Shown here: positions 41,861-51,830 of the stretch, piece by piece
Layout: each line of letters opens with the position of its first letter
How positions within the stretch are numbered: the first letter of the stretch is position 1
Source of the DNA: Deltaproteobacteria bacterium
Lineage (GTDB): Bacteria; Myxococcota; JACPTQ01
Assembly (NCBI GenBank): GCA_016192705.1
Contig: JACPTQ010000066.1
Location: forward strand, 1-64,000
Reading direction: 5' to 3'
Length of the DNA stretch: 64,000 nucleotides
The notes under the pieces: generated by a model
What the model saw: only the letters and a program-made list of their open reading frames with translations
The model's database searches: none
What the model was told of the DNA's origin: nothing
Program-made: the position numbers and the translations under genes

Positions 41861-43047
41861 CCTTTAGACAGGTACTTGAGAAGTGTCATCAGTTCCTCGA
41901 ACGCCGTTTTCCCGTCGGGACCACGAATCGTGATGAGATCGATGAGGGCCGGGATGATGGCCGAGATGCGGCTTTGCTCGAGTATCGTCGCGACGATGTC
42001 CACGAGAATCGCGTATTTGTCGAGGTTTTGGCGAAGATAGTCCGCGATGGCCGCGACGGCGCCGAGAATCTTTCCATCGGGGTCAAGCGCGACGAACGCG
42101 TTCACGGCGCCCGTGACGTCTTTGAACTTGATCTCGTCGAGCGCGAGGAGATCGAAAATCGCGCCGAACAGAATGGCGCCGCCGGTGTCTTTCGTTTGGT
42201 GGCACGCGAGCAAACTCTTGAGGGGCGTGAGAATCGACGCCTGCGCGAGAAGATTCTCGCCGAGCGCCATGAGGTCCGACCACGGCGGCTTCGTGATGTC
42301 GATGATGGGCAGGGATGAAAGCACGCTGCGAATCGTCGCGAAGGTGCTCGCGACGGTGTCGGTCGTTGAGGACTGAATGTACGAAAAGATCGACGACAAA
42401 AGCGCGATGAATCCGTCGCGCCCGATGCAGCCGGCCGCGGCCGGATCGCAGTTGCCAAACTGAAAGTTGTCGAGAAGCTGGTTAAAGGTCGCGTCGGCCG
42501 TGAGATCGGCGATGAGCGTGAGAAGCTGTCGAAAGTTCGGGGCGCGGAGGATGTTTGAGACGAGCGCGAGCAGGTCGCGACCGTCGCAACCACGAAGCAT
42601 CGTTCCGATGAGCGTCGTAACGTTGTAATGCGTGATGTTGTTGGGCGCCGCGAGAAGACCAGCGATGTATCGGAGCGCGCCCTCGAGGAGTGGCAAAAGC
42701 GGTTTGTAGGCTGGCGAGTCGCCGATCGTGGTGAGCGTCGAGACAACGTTTTCGATCGGCGTGTTCTTCGCGATGTCGAGAAAGACGCCGATGAGCGCGG
42801 CGAGACGGCCTGACGGGTACGACGGATTCGCGGGCTGCACGAGCTCTCGGTCGATGACGACGCTCAGCGCAGGGAAATTAACGCCGCCGTCGGAAATCTG
42901 GTTGAGCGTCACGAGAATCTGCGGCACGGAGGGGCAGTTCTTCGCTGGGAGTTGAACCGCGGGCGCCGTCGCGTCGCCAGCGCCGCAGTCGAGAAAAGAC
43001 GCGGCGACGAGTGTGGCGATGAGGAGCTGCGGGGTACGGCTTTTCAT
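41848..43047 (-). CDS. Helical lipoprotein of unknown function upstream of FadL porin
   Basis: The 399-residue product begins MKSRTPQLLIATLVAASFLDC, a lipoprotein signal. The mature part is mostly alpha-helical with repeated Leu/Ile-rich units of about 40-45 residues (PLLEGALRYIAGLLAAPNN, LLALVSNILRAPNFRQLL, FIALLSSIFSYIQS, LVDIVATILEQSRISAI), suggesting an ARM-like helical repeat. An alternative start is ATG 43080. Co-translation with the FadL-like porin suggests a shared transport or envelope role. Confidence 0.75.
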   Translation of the reverse strand: MKSRTPQLLIATLVAASFLDCGAGDATAPAVQLPAKNCPSVPQILVTLNQISDGGVNFPALSVVIDRELVQPANPSYPSGRLAALIGVFLDIAKNTPIENVVSTLTTIGDSPAYKPLLPLLEGALRYIAGLLAAPNNITHYNVTTLIGTMLRGCDGRDLLALVSNILRAPNFRQLLTLIADLTADATFNQLLDNFQFGNCDPAAAGCIGRDGFIALLSSIFSYIQSSTTDTVASTFATIRSVLSSLPIIDITKPPWSDLMALGENLLAQASILTPLKSLLACHQTKDTGGAILFGAIFDLLALDEIKFKDVTGAVNAFVALDPDGKILGAVAAIADYLRQNLDKYAILVDIVATILEQSRISAIIPALIDLITIRGPDGKTAFEELMTLLKYLSKGCAT

Positions 43048-43167
43048 GGCGATAAACAAGGAAAGATACCGTTTCGTCATGCCAGGTGTCAAATCGGGCG
43101 CGGTATCCAAAATTTCTCAATAAAACTGGCAAAGAATGTGTGCAAATGGTCGCTCAAAACTTTCCTA

Positions 43168-43196
43168 TTGCCACACGTCGGGAAATGTCGTATAAC
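43168..43196 (+). promoter_or_regulatory. Sigma-70-type promoter of the Cys-rich poly-Gly lipoprotein
   Basis: TTGCCA (43168-43173) and TATAAC (43191-43196) are spaced by exactly 17 bases in a 285-base intergenic region, giving an untranslated leader of about 130 bases before ATG 43333. Confidence 0.6.
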
Positions 43197-43332
43197 GGTG
43201 CTTTCGAGCCTACGCGAGGCTTGGTCCCTTTTCGGTGTCATACGTGGTGCTTCGAGGGGACGCGGTCGCGGGTGGTCGGTCGAAAGGTTGATGCCGCAAG
43301 GCACGAGAGGACGAACGAGGAGGAAGACAAAA

Positions 43333-44565
43333 ATGAGGCGTAAACAACTTGGAGCGCTGACCACTCTGCTCGCGGGTCTCGGACTCGTGGCGCAGGTGGG
43401 CTGCGGAAGCAACAACAGCAACCCAACCACATCGTGTAACCCGCCCAACACCGTCGTGGGCAATCGCTGCGTTCCGCAGTCGCCGCCAGTAGACGCGGGC
43501 GGCGGAGGCGGTGGTGGCGGCGGAGGAGGCGGAGGCGGTGGTGGTGGTGGAACCGTTATCGATGCGGGCGGCGGAGGCGGCGGCAGCACGAAGACGTGCG
43601 CGCAAGTTTACTCGTGCGCGACGCAGTGTACCGACGGTGCGTGCGTGACGAGCTGCGCAAGTGGCACATCGTCAACGGACGCGCAGAGGTGGAACACGCT
43701 TTACGCGTGCGCCGCGCAGCGCGGATGTGAAATCAACAACGCGAGCTGCTGGTCGTCGAACTGCGGTAACGAAATGTCGGCGTGCGGCGTTCAGGTTCAG
43801 ACGCCGCCGGACGCGGGCAGCATAACGCCGGTTAACGCGCGCAACTGCATCGAGCTCGAGAGCTGCCTGGGCGATTGCCAGGACGACTCGGTCACCGACC
43901 CGCAGGCCTGCGCGAGCGATTGCGAGCAACAGTCGACGCAAGAGGCGGCGACGAAGTTGAACGCCTTTTATCAGTGCGCAGAGCAAAACTGCATCGTGGA
44001 CGGCGGCGCCGTGCCGGATGTTCGTGGCTGCATCACGACGAACTGCTCGGCGCAACAGCAAGCGTGCACGAGCGATGACCCACACACGGGAACACTGTCG
44101 TGCCAAGCTGTTTACATTTGCGCGAACCTTTGCGACGAAACCGACATTCACTGCGGAAGCGACTGCTTCTTGAAGATTAACGATGTCGGCAAGCAGCAAC
44201 TCGAGGCGATGAGCGCGTGCTACACGGCTCGCAACTGCCGCGACTTCGCGTGCGTGCGCCAGTACTGCTCGGCGGAAATGACGACGTGCGGAATTCTCGG
44301 GACGGCGAACTGCTCGACGACGCTGAATTGCATCCAGCAGGCGGCGAATGCGCAGGACGACAACCAGATCTACGTTTGCTTCTTTAGCGGGACCGCTGCG
44401 GCTCAGGACGGTGTCAACAACTTCTACCGTTGCATCAACCAGTTCAATTGCCGCAACCAAGCGTGCGTCACGCAGAACTGCTCGGCGCAACTCTCGGCGT
44501 GCCAAAACAACACGCCACCCCCGGCCACTGACGCTGGCAGCAGCACGCCAGACGCTGGTCCTTAA
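43333..44565 (+). CDS. Cys-rich lipoprotein with poly-Gly linkers
   Basis: The 410-residue product starts at ATG 43333 behind GAGGAGGAAG and has lipoprotein signal LTTLLAGLGLVAQVGC. Two glycine runs (about 18 and 6 Gly) separated by VIDA form a flexible stalk. Four Cys-rich modules of about 70-80 residues then follow, each ending in a C-x(3)-C-x(6-7)-C type pattern (CVRQYCSAEMTTC, CVTQNCSAQLSAC, CITTNCSAQQQAC, CWSSNCGNEMSAC). The tail has a short DAG motif. Probably a surface or periplasmic disulfide-rich protein; a terminator follows the gene. Confidence 0.85.
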   Translation: MRRKQLGALTTLLAGLGLVAQVGCGSNNSNPTTSCNPPNTVVGNRCVPQSPPVDAGGGGGGGGGGGGGGGGGGTVIDAGGGGGGSTKTCAQVYSCATQCTDGACVTSCASGTSSTDAQRWNTLYACAAQRGCEINNASCWSSNCGNEMSACGVQVQTPPDAGSITPVNARNCIELESCLGDCQDDSVTDPQACASDCEQQSTQEAATKLNAFYQCAEQNCIVDGGAVPDVRGCITTNCSAQQQACTSDDPHTGTLSCQAVYICANLCDETDIHCGSDCFLKINDVGKQQLEAMSACYTARNCRDFACVRQYCSAEMTTCGILGTANCSTTLNCIQQAANAQDDNQIYVCFFSGTAAAQDGVNNFYRCINQFNCRNQACVTQNCSAQLSACQNNTPPPATDAGSSTPDAGP

Positions 44566-44588
44566 TCGCGCCAATTGACGAGGCGCAT

Positions 44589-44612
44589 GGGGCCTCGAAC
44601 CTCCGAGGCCCC
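44589..44612 (+). terminator. Hairpin terminator after the Cys-rich lipoprotein
   Basis: A nine-base perfect stem GGGGCCTCG / CGAGGCCCC with a six-base loop is followed by a pyrimidine-rich tract (CCTCCTCCTTCCTTCTC). It lies 24 bases after the gene's stop. Confidence 0.6.
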
Positions 44613-44695
44613 CCTCCTCCTTCCTTCTCACTTCGTTTTCCCACCCAGCCGAATTATCCCCAGCCGCTCCGCCATTTCCGCGTAAAGTTGCCTAA

Positions 44696-45391
44696 ATGGA
44701 GTCGATCAGCTATCTACGAGGACAATCCTTGAAGCCACGTGTCCTCATCGGTTTCGTTCTCAGCGCGCTCGGAGCGTGGCTTGCGATGCCCACTGGCGTC
44801 GCGCACGCCGCCGAGGACACCGTTCGCGTGATCCAGCCAAAACCGTTTGTTCGCCAAGGTCGCTTCGCGATCGCGCCCATGCTCGGATTGTCGCTCAATG
44901 ACCCCTACATCCAGCACGTCTTTGTCGGGGCATCGGCGACGTACCATATCACTGAGCTGTTTGCGGTCGGCGCAACGGCCGACTACGCGTTGAGTGCGAC
45001 AACGAAGCTCACGGACGCGCTCCTAGAAAAACTCAACGTCAGAACCGCCCTATCGCCGATCGACTTCATGGCGGCTGCGAATTTTGAATACACCCCCATC
45101 TACGGGAAATTTGCGCTCGTCAATCGTGTCGCGATCCATTGGGACGTTGGCGTCTCCCTGGGCCTCGGAGCGATTCGAACAACCGCAACGGGCTATCATT
45201 TCATGGCGCAGCTCGGCGCCGCGCTTCGATTCCACCTGACGCGATGGCTCACGCTTTCGTTTGAAGTTCGCGACCATCTCTTTAGTGAATCCCTTACGGT
45301 GTCTGGACAAGCTGCCGGTGGATTCGCGCAGACTTTCGTTTTTAGAACTGGGCTCGGCGTTTTCATGCCGTTTGATTTCGCAACCGAATGA
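44696..45391 (+). CDS. Outer-membrane beta-barrel protein, first of a pair
   Basis: The 231-residue product has a signal sequence (VLIGFVLSALGAWLAMPTGVAHA) and amphipathic strands typical of the Myxococcales-type outer-membrane beta-barrel family: FAIAPMLGLSLNDPYIQHVFVGASATYHI, FEYTPIYGKFALV, VGVSLGLGAI, ending TGLGVFMPFDF. ATG 44696 leaves a long n-region; TTG 44729 (LKPRVLIGF) is an alternative start. Its stop overlaps the paralogous next gene by four bases. Confidence 0.82.
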   Translation: MESISYLRGQSLKPRVLIGFVLSALGAWLAMPTGVAHAAEDTVRVIQPKPFVRQGRFAIAPMLGLSLNDPYIQHVFVGASATYHITELFAVGATADYALSATTKLTDALLEKLNVRTALSPIDFMAAANFEYTPIYGKFALVNRVAIHWDVGVSLGLGAIRTTATGYHFMAQLGAALRFHLTRWLTLSFEVRDHLFSESLTVSGQAAGGFAQTFVFRTGLGVFMPFDFATE

Positions 45392-46038
45392 ACCGCGTCG
45401 TCAAAAGGCTCGCGTTGCTCATTTTCCTCGTCGCGGCCGTTGGTCAATCTTCGCCTGTCGTCGCGCAAGGATCAGGAGAAGTTCCGCGCGACATCATTCG
45501 CGCGCGCCTGTACTCGCTGCAGGGCCGGCACGAGCTCCGACCCTTGTTTGGCGTTGGACTGTCCGACTCGTACCGACGCGACTGGCTGTTTGGCGTTGCG
45601 TACTCGGGTCATCTCTCGGACGACATCGCTCTTTCTGTTCGCGCGTTTTACGCCGCGGGAGTGGAAACCGCGCTGACCGATGCGATTCGAACGGTCGACC
45701 CGGCGTTGGGTGGCACGCTCGCGCTCAACAAGCTTCAGCTTCTCGCGACCAGCGAGTTTGAGTGGTTCCCGATTTACGGCAAGATCGTCCTATTTGGAAA
45801 AGCTCAAATTCACTACGAGACATCGCTTGCAGTTGGCGTCGGCGCTTCGCGTTCCGATGGGGCTGGTTTCGATTTTGCGTGGTCGCTGGGCATCGCCACG
45901 CGTTTCTTCTTCACGAAGCGAATTGGCCTCGAACTTGGGTTGCGCGATTTCATTCTTCAAAGGGTCGATCCCGCGACTGGGCACAAAACGGCTTTTCACA
46001 ATTTTGTGTTCGCGGTCGGTCCGACCTTCTTCTTGTAG
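45388..46038 (+). CDS. Outer-membrane beta-barrel protein, second of a pair
   Basis: The 216-residue paralogue of the preceding gene has a signal (LALLIFLVAAVGQSSPVVAQ) and the same landmarks: LRPLFGVGLSDSYRRDWLFGVAYSGHL, FEWFPIYGKIVLF, SLAVGVGASRSDGAG, and the aromatic end FAVGPTFFL. Tandem copies of this barrel family are usual in Myxococcota. Function unknown, possibly structural or adhesion-related. Confidence 0.82.
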   Translation: MNRVVKRLALLIFLVAAVGQSSPVVAQGSGEVPRDIIRARLYSLQGRHELRPLFGVGLSDSYRRDWLFGVAYSGHLSDDIALSVRAFYAAGVETALTDAIRTVDPALGGTLALNKLQLLATSEFEWFPIYGKIVLFGKAQIHYETSLAVGVGASRSDGAGFDFAWSLGIATRFFFTKRIGLELGLRDFILQRVDPATGHKTAFHNFVFAVGPTFFL

Positions 46039-46044
46039 CTGCCG

Positions 46045-47238
46045 ATGGCGCCGCCCAAAGATCCACCCGACCGTGACAGCATCGTTTGGAGTGACGATGG
46101 CGACGCCGAAGAAAACGGCGCTCAGGTTAATTTCGTCGATGAAAGCCCTGATCCGCCTGCGGGTGAAAACAGAAATATCATCACGCTCCGCGAAACTTCG
46201 GCGGGTGTGGCCCAGAGCGACGGGGCCGCGACCCCCGCGGATGGGTTGGCCAAAAACGTCGGGTTGATTACGCGTGGACAGATGGCGCGTGCGCGCGACG
46301 GCCTCGCGGTTCTCGCACGGGCGTTTCCAGACGATGTCGAGGTCACGGTCGCGCTGGCCGCCGCAGCGGCCGCGTGCGGGGATGACGTGACCTTCGTCGC
46401 GAAACGAAAACGATTCCGCGCCGATTGGGTCGCGGGACACCGACCCCCCGGGATCCTCTCGTTTCTTGTTCGCGCGCTTTCGACCGACCACCCGTCGCTG
46501 ACGCACGCCGCATCCGCGCTCGGCGTCGATGTGGGTGACGTTGCCATCGGCCCGCTTTTGAACATCGTCGAACGCGAAACCGGTGTACCGGGCGCCGCCG
46601 TGGCCCGCGCACTCGCGGCCCTTGGTGTGGAGCGGGCTCGGTCGAGACTTCTCACGACCGCGAGCGACGCATCCGCATGGGGGAGATTCGATGCGCTTGA
46701 GGCCTTAGGGAAGCTCGGCGATTCGCGCGGCATCGCGCTGTTGCTTGAACAGACCGTCAGCCCCCATGCACCCCTTCGCGCGAAGGCTGCGTGCGCGCTT
46801 GGCGGTGCGGGCGACCGCGACGTGGCCGACAGCCTTCTTGGGCTTACGCTCGACACCGACGAATCGGTGCGACGGTCAGCGGCGCTGGCCCTCGGCGAAC
46901 TTGGGGCGAACCAATTCGTATTTCCGCTCCGACGCCTGCTGTCGGATCCGAGCGAATGGGTGCGCGTCGCCGCGGCCGGTGCGCTCGCGGCACTCGACGA
47001 CACCGATGGAATCCCAACGCTTTTGGCATCCCTGCGACCCGATGCGCCGACCGATGTTCGTTTGGCCGGAGGTTTTCTCGCGCGCGTCCACCGCAATCGC
47101 CCGTCCGTCGCATCGCATTTCGTCTCACATCGGGTTCTTGCCGACGCCCCATCGCCCGACGTCATCGCTCGCATCGACGCCGATTTTTCGCTCGCGCGAA
47201 TCCGCTGGCGGCGCTGGTTTGCGCCTAAAGAGAGCTGA
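46045..47238 (+). CDS. HEAT-repeat protein
   Basis: The 397-residue product has an acidic, disordered N-terminus and, from about residue 180, PBS-lyase/HEAT repeats: RFDALEALGKLGDSRGIALLL, RAKAACALGGAGDRDVADSLL, RRSAALALGELGANQFVFPL, RVAAAGALAALDDTDGIPTLL. These mediate protein-protein contacts. No signal peptide. It starts six bases after the second barrel gene and overlaps dapB convergently by 14 bases. Confidence 0.85.
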   Translation: MAPPKDPPDRDSIVWSDDGDAEENGAQVNFVDESPDPPAGENRNIITLRETSAGVAQSDGAATPADGLAKNVGLITRGQMARARDGLAVLARAFPDDVEVTVALAAAAAACGDDVTFVAKRKRFRADWVAGHRPPGILSFLVRALSTDHPSLTHAASALGVDVGDVAIGPLLNIVERETGVPGAAVARALAALGVERARSRLLTTASDASAWGRFDALEALGKLGDSRGIALLLEQTVSPHAPLRAKAACALGGAGDRDVADSLLGLTLDTDESVRRSAALALGELGANQFVFPLRRLLSDPSEWVRVAAAGALAALDDTDGIPTLLASLRPDAPTDVRLAGGFLARVHRNRPSVASHFVSHRVLADAPSPDVIARIDADFSLARIRWRRWFAPKES

Positions 47239-47983
47239 AACCTAGAACATCACGCATCGAGTAATACCCCGGCGTTCGCCCCGCGACCCAGATGGCCGCT
47301 CGAACGGCGCCGCGCGCAAACGTGTCTCGCGTGTGCGCCCGATGAATGACCTCAATGCGTTCGCCATTCCCAACAAAGAAAACCGTGTGGTCGCCAACGA
47401 TGTCACCCGCCCGCACCGCCTGGATCCCGATCTCGCGTCGCGGCCGCTCACCAATCACGCCGTGCCGCTCGTAACGCGCGTCCTTGGCCAAATCGCGCCC
47501 CGTGGCCTCCGCAACCGCGCGCGCAAGCGCCAGCGCCGTTCCCGACGGTGCGTCCTTCTTGAGACGATGGTGCGCCTCAACGATTTCGATATCGTAGGCG
47601 TCGCCGAGACGTTTCGCGATTTCGGCGACCGTCGCAAGGAGAACGTTGACGCCGACCGACATGTTCGCCGCATGCACAACGGGACGATCCTTCGCGAGCG
47701 GCAGCAGCTCAGTTAGTTCCGCGGGCGCGTGCCCCGTCGTTCCGATGACAAGCGCCGTCTTTGAGCCGCGAAGGTCGCGGGCAACCGCGAGCGTTCCCGC
47801 GGGCGACGAGAAATCGATGACCACGTCACATGCCTCGCGAAACGCCGCGGGCGCGCCGAAACCAACGTCAACTTCCGCTGCGAGCTCGACTTCCGGTGAC
47901 TCCTGAACAACCGCGGCGATCGCACGCCCCATCCGGCCGAGCGCACCGTTGATGCCCACGCGAATTGGCTTGGCCCCGCTCAT
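47225..47983 (-). CDS. dapB: 4-hydroxy-tetrahydrodipicolinate reductase
   Basis: The 252-residue product has the NAD(P)-binding VGINGALGRMGRAI, VIGTTGHAPAEL, ANMSVGVNVLL, and the substrate signature EAHHRLKKDAPSGTA with catalytic His and Lys. It reduces the DapA product in lysine and diaminopimelate synthesis. It is the last gene of an argH-lptM-lysA-dapA-dapB run and overlaps dapA by four bases. Confidence 0.97.
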   Translation of the reverse strand: MSGAKPIRVGINGALGRMGRAIAAVVQESPEVELAAEVDVGFGAPAAFREACDVVIDFSSPAGTLAVARDLRGSKTALVIGTTGHAPAELTELLPLAKDRPVVHAANMSVGVNVLLATVAEIAKRLGDAYDIEIVEAHHRLKKDAPSGTALALARAVAEATGRDLAKDARYERHGVIGERPRREIGIQAVRAGDIVGDHTVFFVGNGERIEVIHRAHTRDTFARGAVRAAIWVAGRTPGYYSMRDVLGFSSL

Positions 47984-48864
47984 GAAAGAAGGCCCAACCC
48001 GCGCATCGCGCCGACGACCTTCTCACGCACAGACGCCGAAACGGGCGTAAGGGGTAATCGGATTTCATCTCCCGCACGCCCGAGCGCCGCGACCGCTGCC
48101 TTCACGGGAATCGGGTTCGCCTCAAGAAAGAGCGCGCGATGAAGCGGCAACAAGCGGTCGTGGAGCCGCCGCGCCTCAGTCCACTCGCCTCGCGCGATGT
48201 GGTCCCAAAGCGACGCCATTTCCCGCGGTGCGACGTTGGACGTAACGCTTATCGCGCCGCGCCCGCCCACCGAACAAAACGGCAAATAGGTGAAATCATC
48301 ACCCGAGAGCAACGTCAAACGATCGCCCACCAGCGCGCGAATTTCGGAGGCTCGCCGCATGTCACCCGTTGCTTCTTTGATCGCAATCACGTTCGGATTC
48401 TCGGCGAGCCGCGCCACCGTCTCGGGCAGAAGATCGGCGACGGTTCGACCCGGAACGTTATACAGAATCGCCGGGAATACGGCGTCGTTCACGATCCGCG
48501 TGAAATGCTGGTACAGCCCCTCTTGCGTCGGCTTATTGTAATACGGCACCACAAGCAACGCGGCGTCGGCGCCGGCCGCTTTCGCCCGCTTCGTCCGCTC
48601 AATCGCTTCGGCCGTGTTGTTCCCGCCGGTTCCCGCGACAACCGGAACGCGCCCGCCTGTCTCCGCCACCACAATCTCGACGACCCGCGCCGCCTCCGAC
48701 GCCGACAGCGTGGGCGATTCGCCCGTCGTGCCAACCGCGACGAGCCCATCGATCCCCGCTTCGATTTGCCAGTTCACGAGACCGCGAAGCGCCGCCTCAT
48801 CGATCGCCCCACTCTTGAACGGCGTCACAAGCGCCGTCAGTGTTCCTTCAAAAACCTTTTTCAT
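47980..48864 (-). CDS. dapA: 4-hydroxy-tetrahydrodipicolinate synthase
   Basis: The 294-residue product contains [28 protein letters not shown], and the Schiff-base lysine in [13 protein letters not shown], the DapA signatures. It condenses pyruvate with aspartate semialdehyde, the committed step to lysine and peptidoglycan diaminopimelate. It overlaps lysA and dapB by four bases on each side. Confidence 0.97.
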   Translation of the reverse strand: MKKVFEGTLTALVTPFKSGAIDEAALRGLVNWQIEAGIDGLVAVGTTGESPTLSASEAARVVEIVVAETGGRVPVVAGTGGNNTAEAIERTKRAKAAGADAALLVVPYYNKPTQEGLYQHFTRIVNDAVFPAILYNVPGRTVADLLPETVARLAENPNVIAIKEATGDMRRASEIRALVGDRLTLLSGDDFTYLPFCSVGGRGAISVTSNVAPREMASLWDHIARGEWTEARRLHDRLLPLHRALFLEANPIPVKAAVAALGRAGDEIRLPLTPVSASVREKVVGAMRGLGLLS

Positions 48865-50108
48865 TTCACCTCACCTCGAATCAAATCCTCGAACGTTTCA
48901 CGCGTCCGAACAATTTCGTACGACGCGCCCGAAACAAGGACCTCGGCCGGTCGCGGACGCGCATTATAGTTGGACGACATGACAAACCCATAGGCGCCGG
49001 CGCTCATCATCGCGATAAGATCGCCCGCCGCAAACTCTGGCAGCTCGCGGTCCTGTGCCAAGAAATCGCCGCTCTCACAAACGGGGCCCACCAAATCCGC
49101 GACAGAACGCGGCGCCGAGACCAGTGCCTCACGAATTGCGCGAACCTCGTGGTACGACTTGTAAAGCGACGGTCGAATCAGATCGTTCATCGCTCCGTCG
49201 CAAATGATGAAACGCTTTGCTTCGCCGCGCTTATTGTAAAGGACACGCGTCAAGAGTACGCCCGCGTTCCCAACGATGACGCGCCCCGGCTCGAAAACCA
49301 GCATGAGCCCGAGGTCGCCGAGCTCTTTGAGAAGACGCGCCGCGTATTCGCTCGGATGCGGGGGCTCCTCGTCTTTGTATGGAATGCCGAGACCACCGCC
49401 AAGATCGAGGTAACGAATGCGATGCCCGTCCGCCGCGAGCTCCGCGAGCAACGCGCGGAGTCGTTTGGCGGCCGCAAGAAACGGATCGACTTCGGTCAAT
49501 TGTGAGCCGATGTGGCAATCGAGCCCGACGACGTCGAGATGAGTGAGGCCGCGCGCCACACGGTAGACACGTCGCGCCTCTCCGTACGCGACGCCGAATT
49601 TTGATTTCTTGAGGCCTGTCGCAATGTAGGGGTGTGTCTTCGGATCGACGTCCGGGTTAACGCGAATGCTGATCGGCGCGCGCTTTCCAACGCGAGCCGC
49701 GACGCGATCGATTGCGCGGAGCTCATCCTCGGACTCGACGTTGAACATGAGGATGCCTTCGGAAAGCGCATACGCGATTTCATCTTCGGTCTTCCCGACC
49801 CCGCTGTAGACGATTTTGTCGGCCGGAACACCCGCCTTCCGAGCCCGATAAAGTTCGCCGCCCGAAACAATATCCGCACCGCTCCCAAGCGCCGCGAAAA
49901 GGCGAAGAACTTCCAAATTCGAATTTGCCTTCATCGCGAAACACGTCACATGCGGCGTCCCCGCGAACGCGCCGTCAAAGGCGTGAAAATGCCTCTCCAT
50001 TGTCGCGCGACTGTACACGTACGTCGGCGTCCCAACTTCATCCGCAATGCGTGCGAGCGGGACCTCCTCACACGACAACTCGCCGTTTCGATATTGAAAA
50101 TGATTCAC
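48861..50108 (-). CDS. lysA: Diaminopimelate decarboxylase
   Basis: The 415-residue fold-type III PLP enzyme has [14 protein letters not shown] (PLP lysine), VDCH-like [39 protein letters not shown], and the C-terminal [16 protein letters not shown] with the Cys that binds substrate. It makes L-lysine from meso-diaminopimelate. Placed between the LptM-like lipoprotein and dapA, each with four-base overlap. Confidence 0.96.
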   Translation of the reverse strand: MNHFQYRNGELSCEEVPLARIADEVGTPTYVYSRATMERHFHAFDGAFAGTPHVTCFAMKANSNLEVLRLFAALGSGADIVSGGELYRARKAGVPADKIVYSGVGKTEDEIAYALSEGILMFNVESEDELRAIDRVAARVGKRAPISIRVNPDVDPKTHPYIATGLKKSKFGVAYGEARRVYRVARGLTHLDVVGLDCHIGSQLTEVDPFLAAAKRLRALLAELAADGHRIRYLDLGGGLGIPYKDEEPPHPSEYAARLLKELGDLGLMLVFEPGRVIVGNAGVLLTRVLYNKRGEAKRFIICDGAMNDLIRPSLYKSYHEVRAIREALVSAPRSVADLVGPVCESGDFLAQDRELPEFAAGDLIAMMSAGAYGFVMSSNYNARPRPAEVLVSGASYEIVRTRETFEDLIRGEVK

Positions 50109-50464
50109 TTGGTGCTCTCCTCAAACTCAATCGACTTCTCAAACTTCTCTCCGGCCGTCGTCACCGCGACAACCGTAAACCGTTGCCGACCGCCCGCCTT
50201 TTCGCGCAATTCCACTTCGCGTGTTGTTCCATCGGTCACGAGGACGAGCCGCCCCTCTGGGCAATCCACGCCGCGACGCGTGACCGTAAACCGTGCGAAC
50301 CTCGGGAACATCGCACGCACCCACCATTCTCCATTAACGCGACGTGCGCGAATCGACAGCCGCTCGTCTGCCGAGTCGTTCGTCGGTAGAGGCGGCAGCG
50401 GCGGCGCCTTCACTCCGCACGCAAGCGCTCCCATGATGGCAAAGGCGAAAATCCCCCGCAGCAT
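50105..50464 (-). CDS. Small lipoprotein, LptM/YifL-like N-terminus
   Basis: The 119-residue product has a lipoprotein signal ([13 protein letters not shown]) followed by [11 protein letters not shown], matching the CGxKGPLxxP start of LptM-type lipoproteins that often lie next to lysA and assist LptD maturation. It is longer than LptM and carries a C-terminal fibronectin-like strand pattern ([20 protein letters not shown]). It sits between argH and lysA, the classic place. The LptM role is inferred. Confidence 0.75.
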   Translation of the reverse strand: MLRGIFAFAIMGALACGVKAPPLPPLPTNDSADERLSIRARRVNGEWWVRAMFPRFARFTVTRRGVDCPEGRLVLVTDGTTREVELREKAGGRQRFTVVAVTTAGEKFEKSIEFEESTK

Positions 50465-50466
50465 GC

Positions 50467-51822
50467 CTAAGCCTTATCAGACCTCGCGCCGACCCGCCAT
50501 TCGGATTCGCGCGCGACCAGCCCCCGCACGCGATCGATCGATGTCGCGAGGTGGCGCCGCCTGACCGACCGAGCCGGGTCTAGGATTACATCGACCTCGC
50601 TGGCCGTGAGGCCCGGAACCGCGAATCGCGTCGATCGACCCGTTTCAGCCGTGCGAACGGCTCGGCCCACCGTTTCGTGCGCCTTGCGGAACGGTACGCC
50701 TCGCAGAACCAACGCCTCCGCGAGATCGGTTGCGAGAAGCGCCGGATCGCGCGCGGCGTCGCGCATACGATCCACGCGAACGGTCAAGCTCTCAAAAACA
50801 ACCTGGAGGCATTCAACCGATGCCAGCGTTGAATCAAACGCGTCGAAACACGCCTCTTTGTCTTCTTGAAGATCGCGGTTGTAGGCGAGCGGAAGCCCTT
50901 TTTGCAACGTTAAGAGCGCCACATGCGCGCCGATAACCCGCGCCGCCTTTCCGCGCACGAGCTCCGCGACGTCCGGGTTTCGTTTTTGCGGCATGAGACT
51001 CGAACCCGTCGTCACGGCGTCGCTCATGGCGACGAAGCCGAACTCGGTCGTTGACCAAAGCACGAGATCCTCGCCGATTCGCGAGAGATGAACCGCCAAA
51101 ATGGCGAGCGCGCCCACAAACTCTGCGACGAAATCGCGATCCGAAACCGCATCAATCGAGTTTTCGAGCGTGCCCGAAAACCCAAGCGCACGCGCGGTCG
51201 ACGCCCGCGTTATTGGAAGCGTGGTCCCGGCGATCGCGCCCGCGCCAAGCGGCGATCGGTTGGCTCGACCCGCCGCGTCGCGAATGCGCTCGCGGTCTCG
51301 AAGCAGCATCTCCGCGTACCCGAGAACAACGTGCGCGAAAGTGACCGGTTGCGCGCGTTGCAGATGCGTGTACCCGGGCATAATCGCGTCAACGTTTCGC
51401 GCAGCGAGTTTCGCGAGTGACCGGACCAAGGCCCGCAACTCCGCGAGGAGAGCGGTCGCCGCGTCCTGCATCCAAAGCCGAAGATCGGTTGAGACGAGAT
51501 CGTTGCGGCTCCGCGCTGTGTGCAGCTTGTCGGCTGCGGCTCCGACACGCTCGCGAAGCCAATGTTCAACATGCGTGTGGATATCTTCGAGCGATTCATC
51601 AAAAACAAGTTTTCGCGCTTCGCCGTCCCGACGAATCGATGCGACCCCGCGCCGAATCGCGGCCAGGTCTTTCGCAGAAATGAGTCCGCGCGCCCGGAGC
51701 ATCGCGGCATGCGCGTCGGCAACGCGCAAATCCGCATCAAGGAGCCGCCAATCGAACGAAATCGATTCTGTGAATCGCTGAACGCGCGGGTCGGGCGGTG
51801 CGTCAAATCGCCCGCCCCACAT
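50467..51822 (-). CDS. argH: Argininosuccinate lyase
   Basis: The 451-residue product starts MWGGRFDAPPDPRVQRFTES and has the fumarase-superfamily signature GSSLMPQKRNPDVAEL plus TARSRNDLVSTDLRLW and GYTHLQRAQPVTFAH. It splits argininosuccinate into arginine and fumarate. ATG 51822 matches the family start; the longer frame overlaps the upstream beta-helix gene. No argG is nearby. Confidence 0.97.
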   Translation of the reverse strand: MWGGRFDAPPDPRVQRFTESISFDWRLLDADLRVADAHAAMLRARGLISAKDLAAIRRGVASIRRDGEARKLVFDESLEDIHTHVEHWLRERVGAAADKLHTARSRNDLVSTDLRLWMQDAATALLAELRALVRSLAKLAARNVDAIMPGYTHLQRAQPVTFAHVVLGYAEMLLRDRERIRDAAGRANRSPLGAGAIAGTTLPITRASTARALGFSGTLENSIDAVSDRDFVAEFVGALAILAVHLSRIGEDLVLWSTTEFGFVAMSDAVTTGSSLMPQKRNPDVAELVRGKAARVIGAHVALLTLQKGLPLAYNRDLQEDKEACFDAFDSTLASVECLQVVFESLTVRVDRMRDAARDPALLATDLAEALVLRGVPFRKAHETVGRAVRTAETGRSTRFAVPGLTASEVDVILDPARSVRRRHLATSIDRVRGLVARESEWRVGARSDKA

Positions 51823-51830
51823 TCGGTGCT

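Noticed and set aside
43500-43550. G-rich tract as possible G-quadruplex regulatory element
   Set aside because: It is explained by a run of GGN glycine codons within a coding stalk; no separate evidence of regulation.
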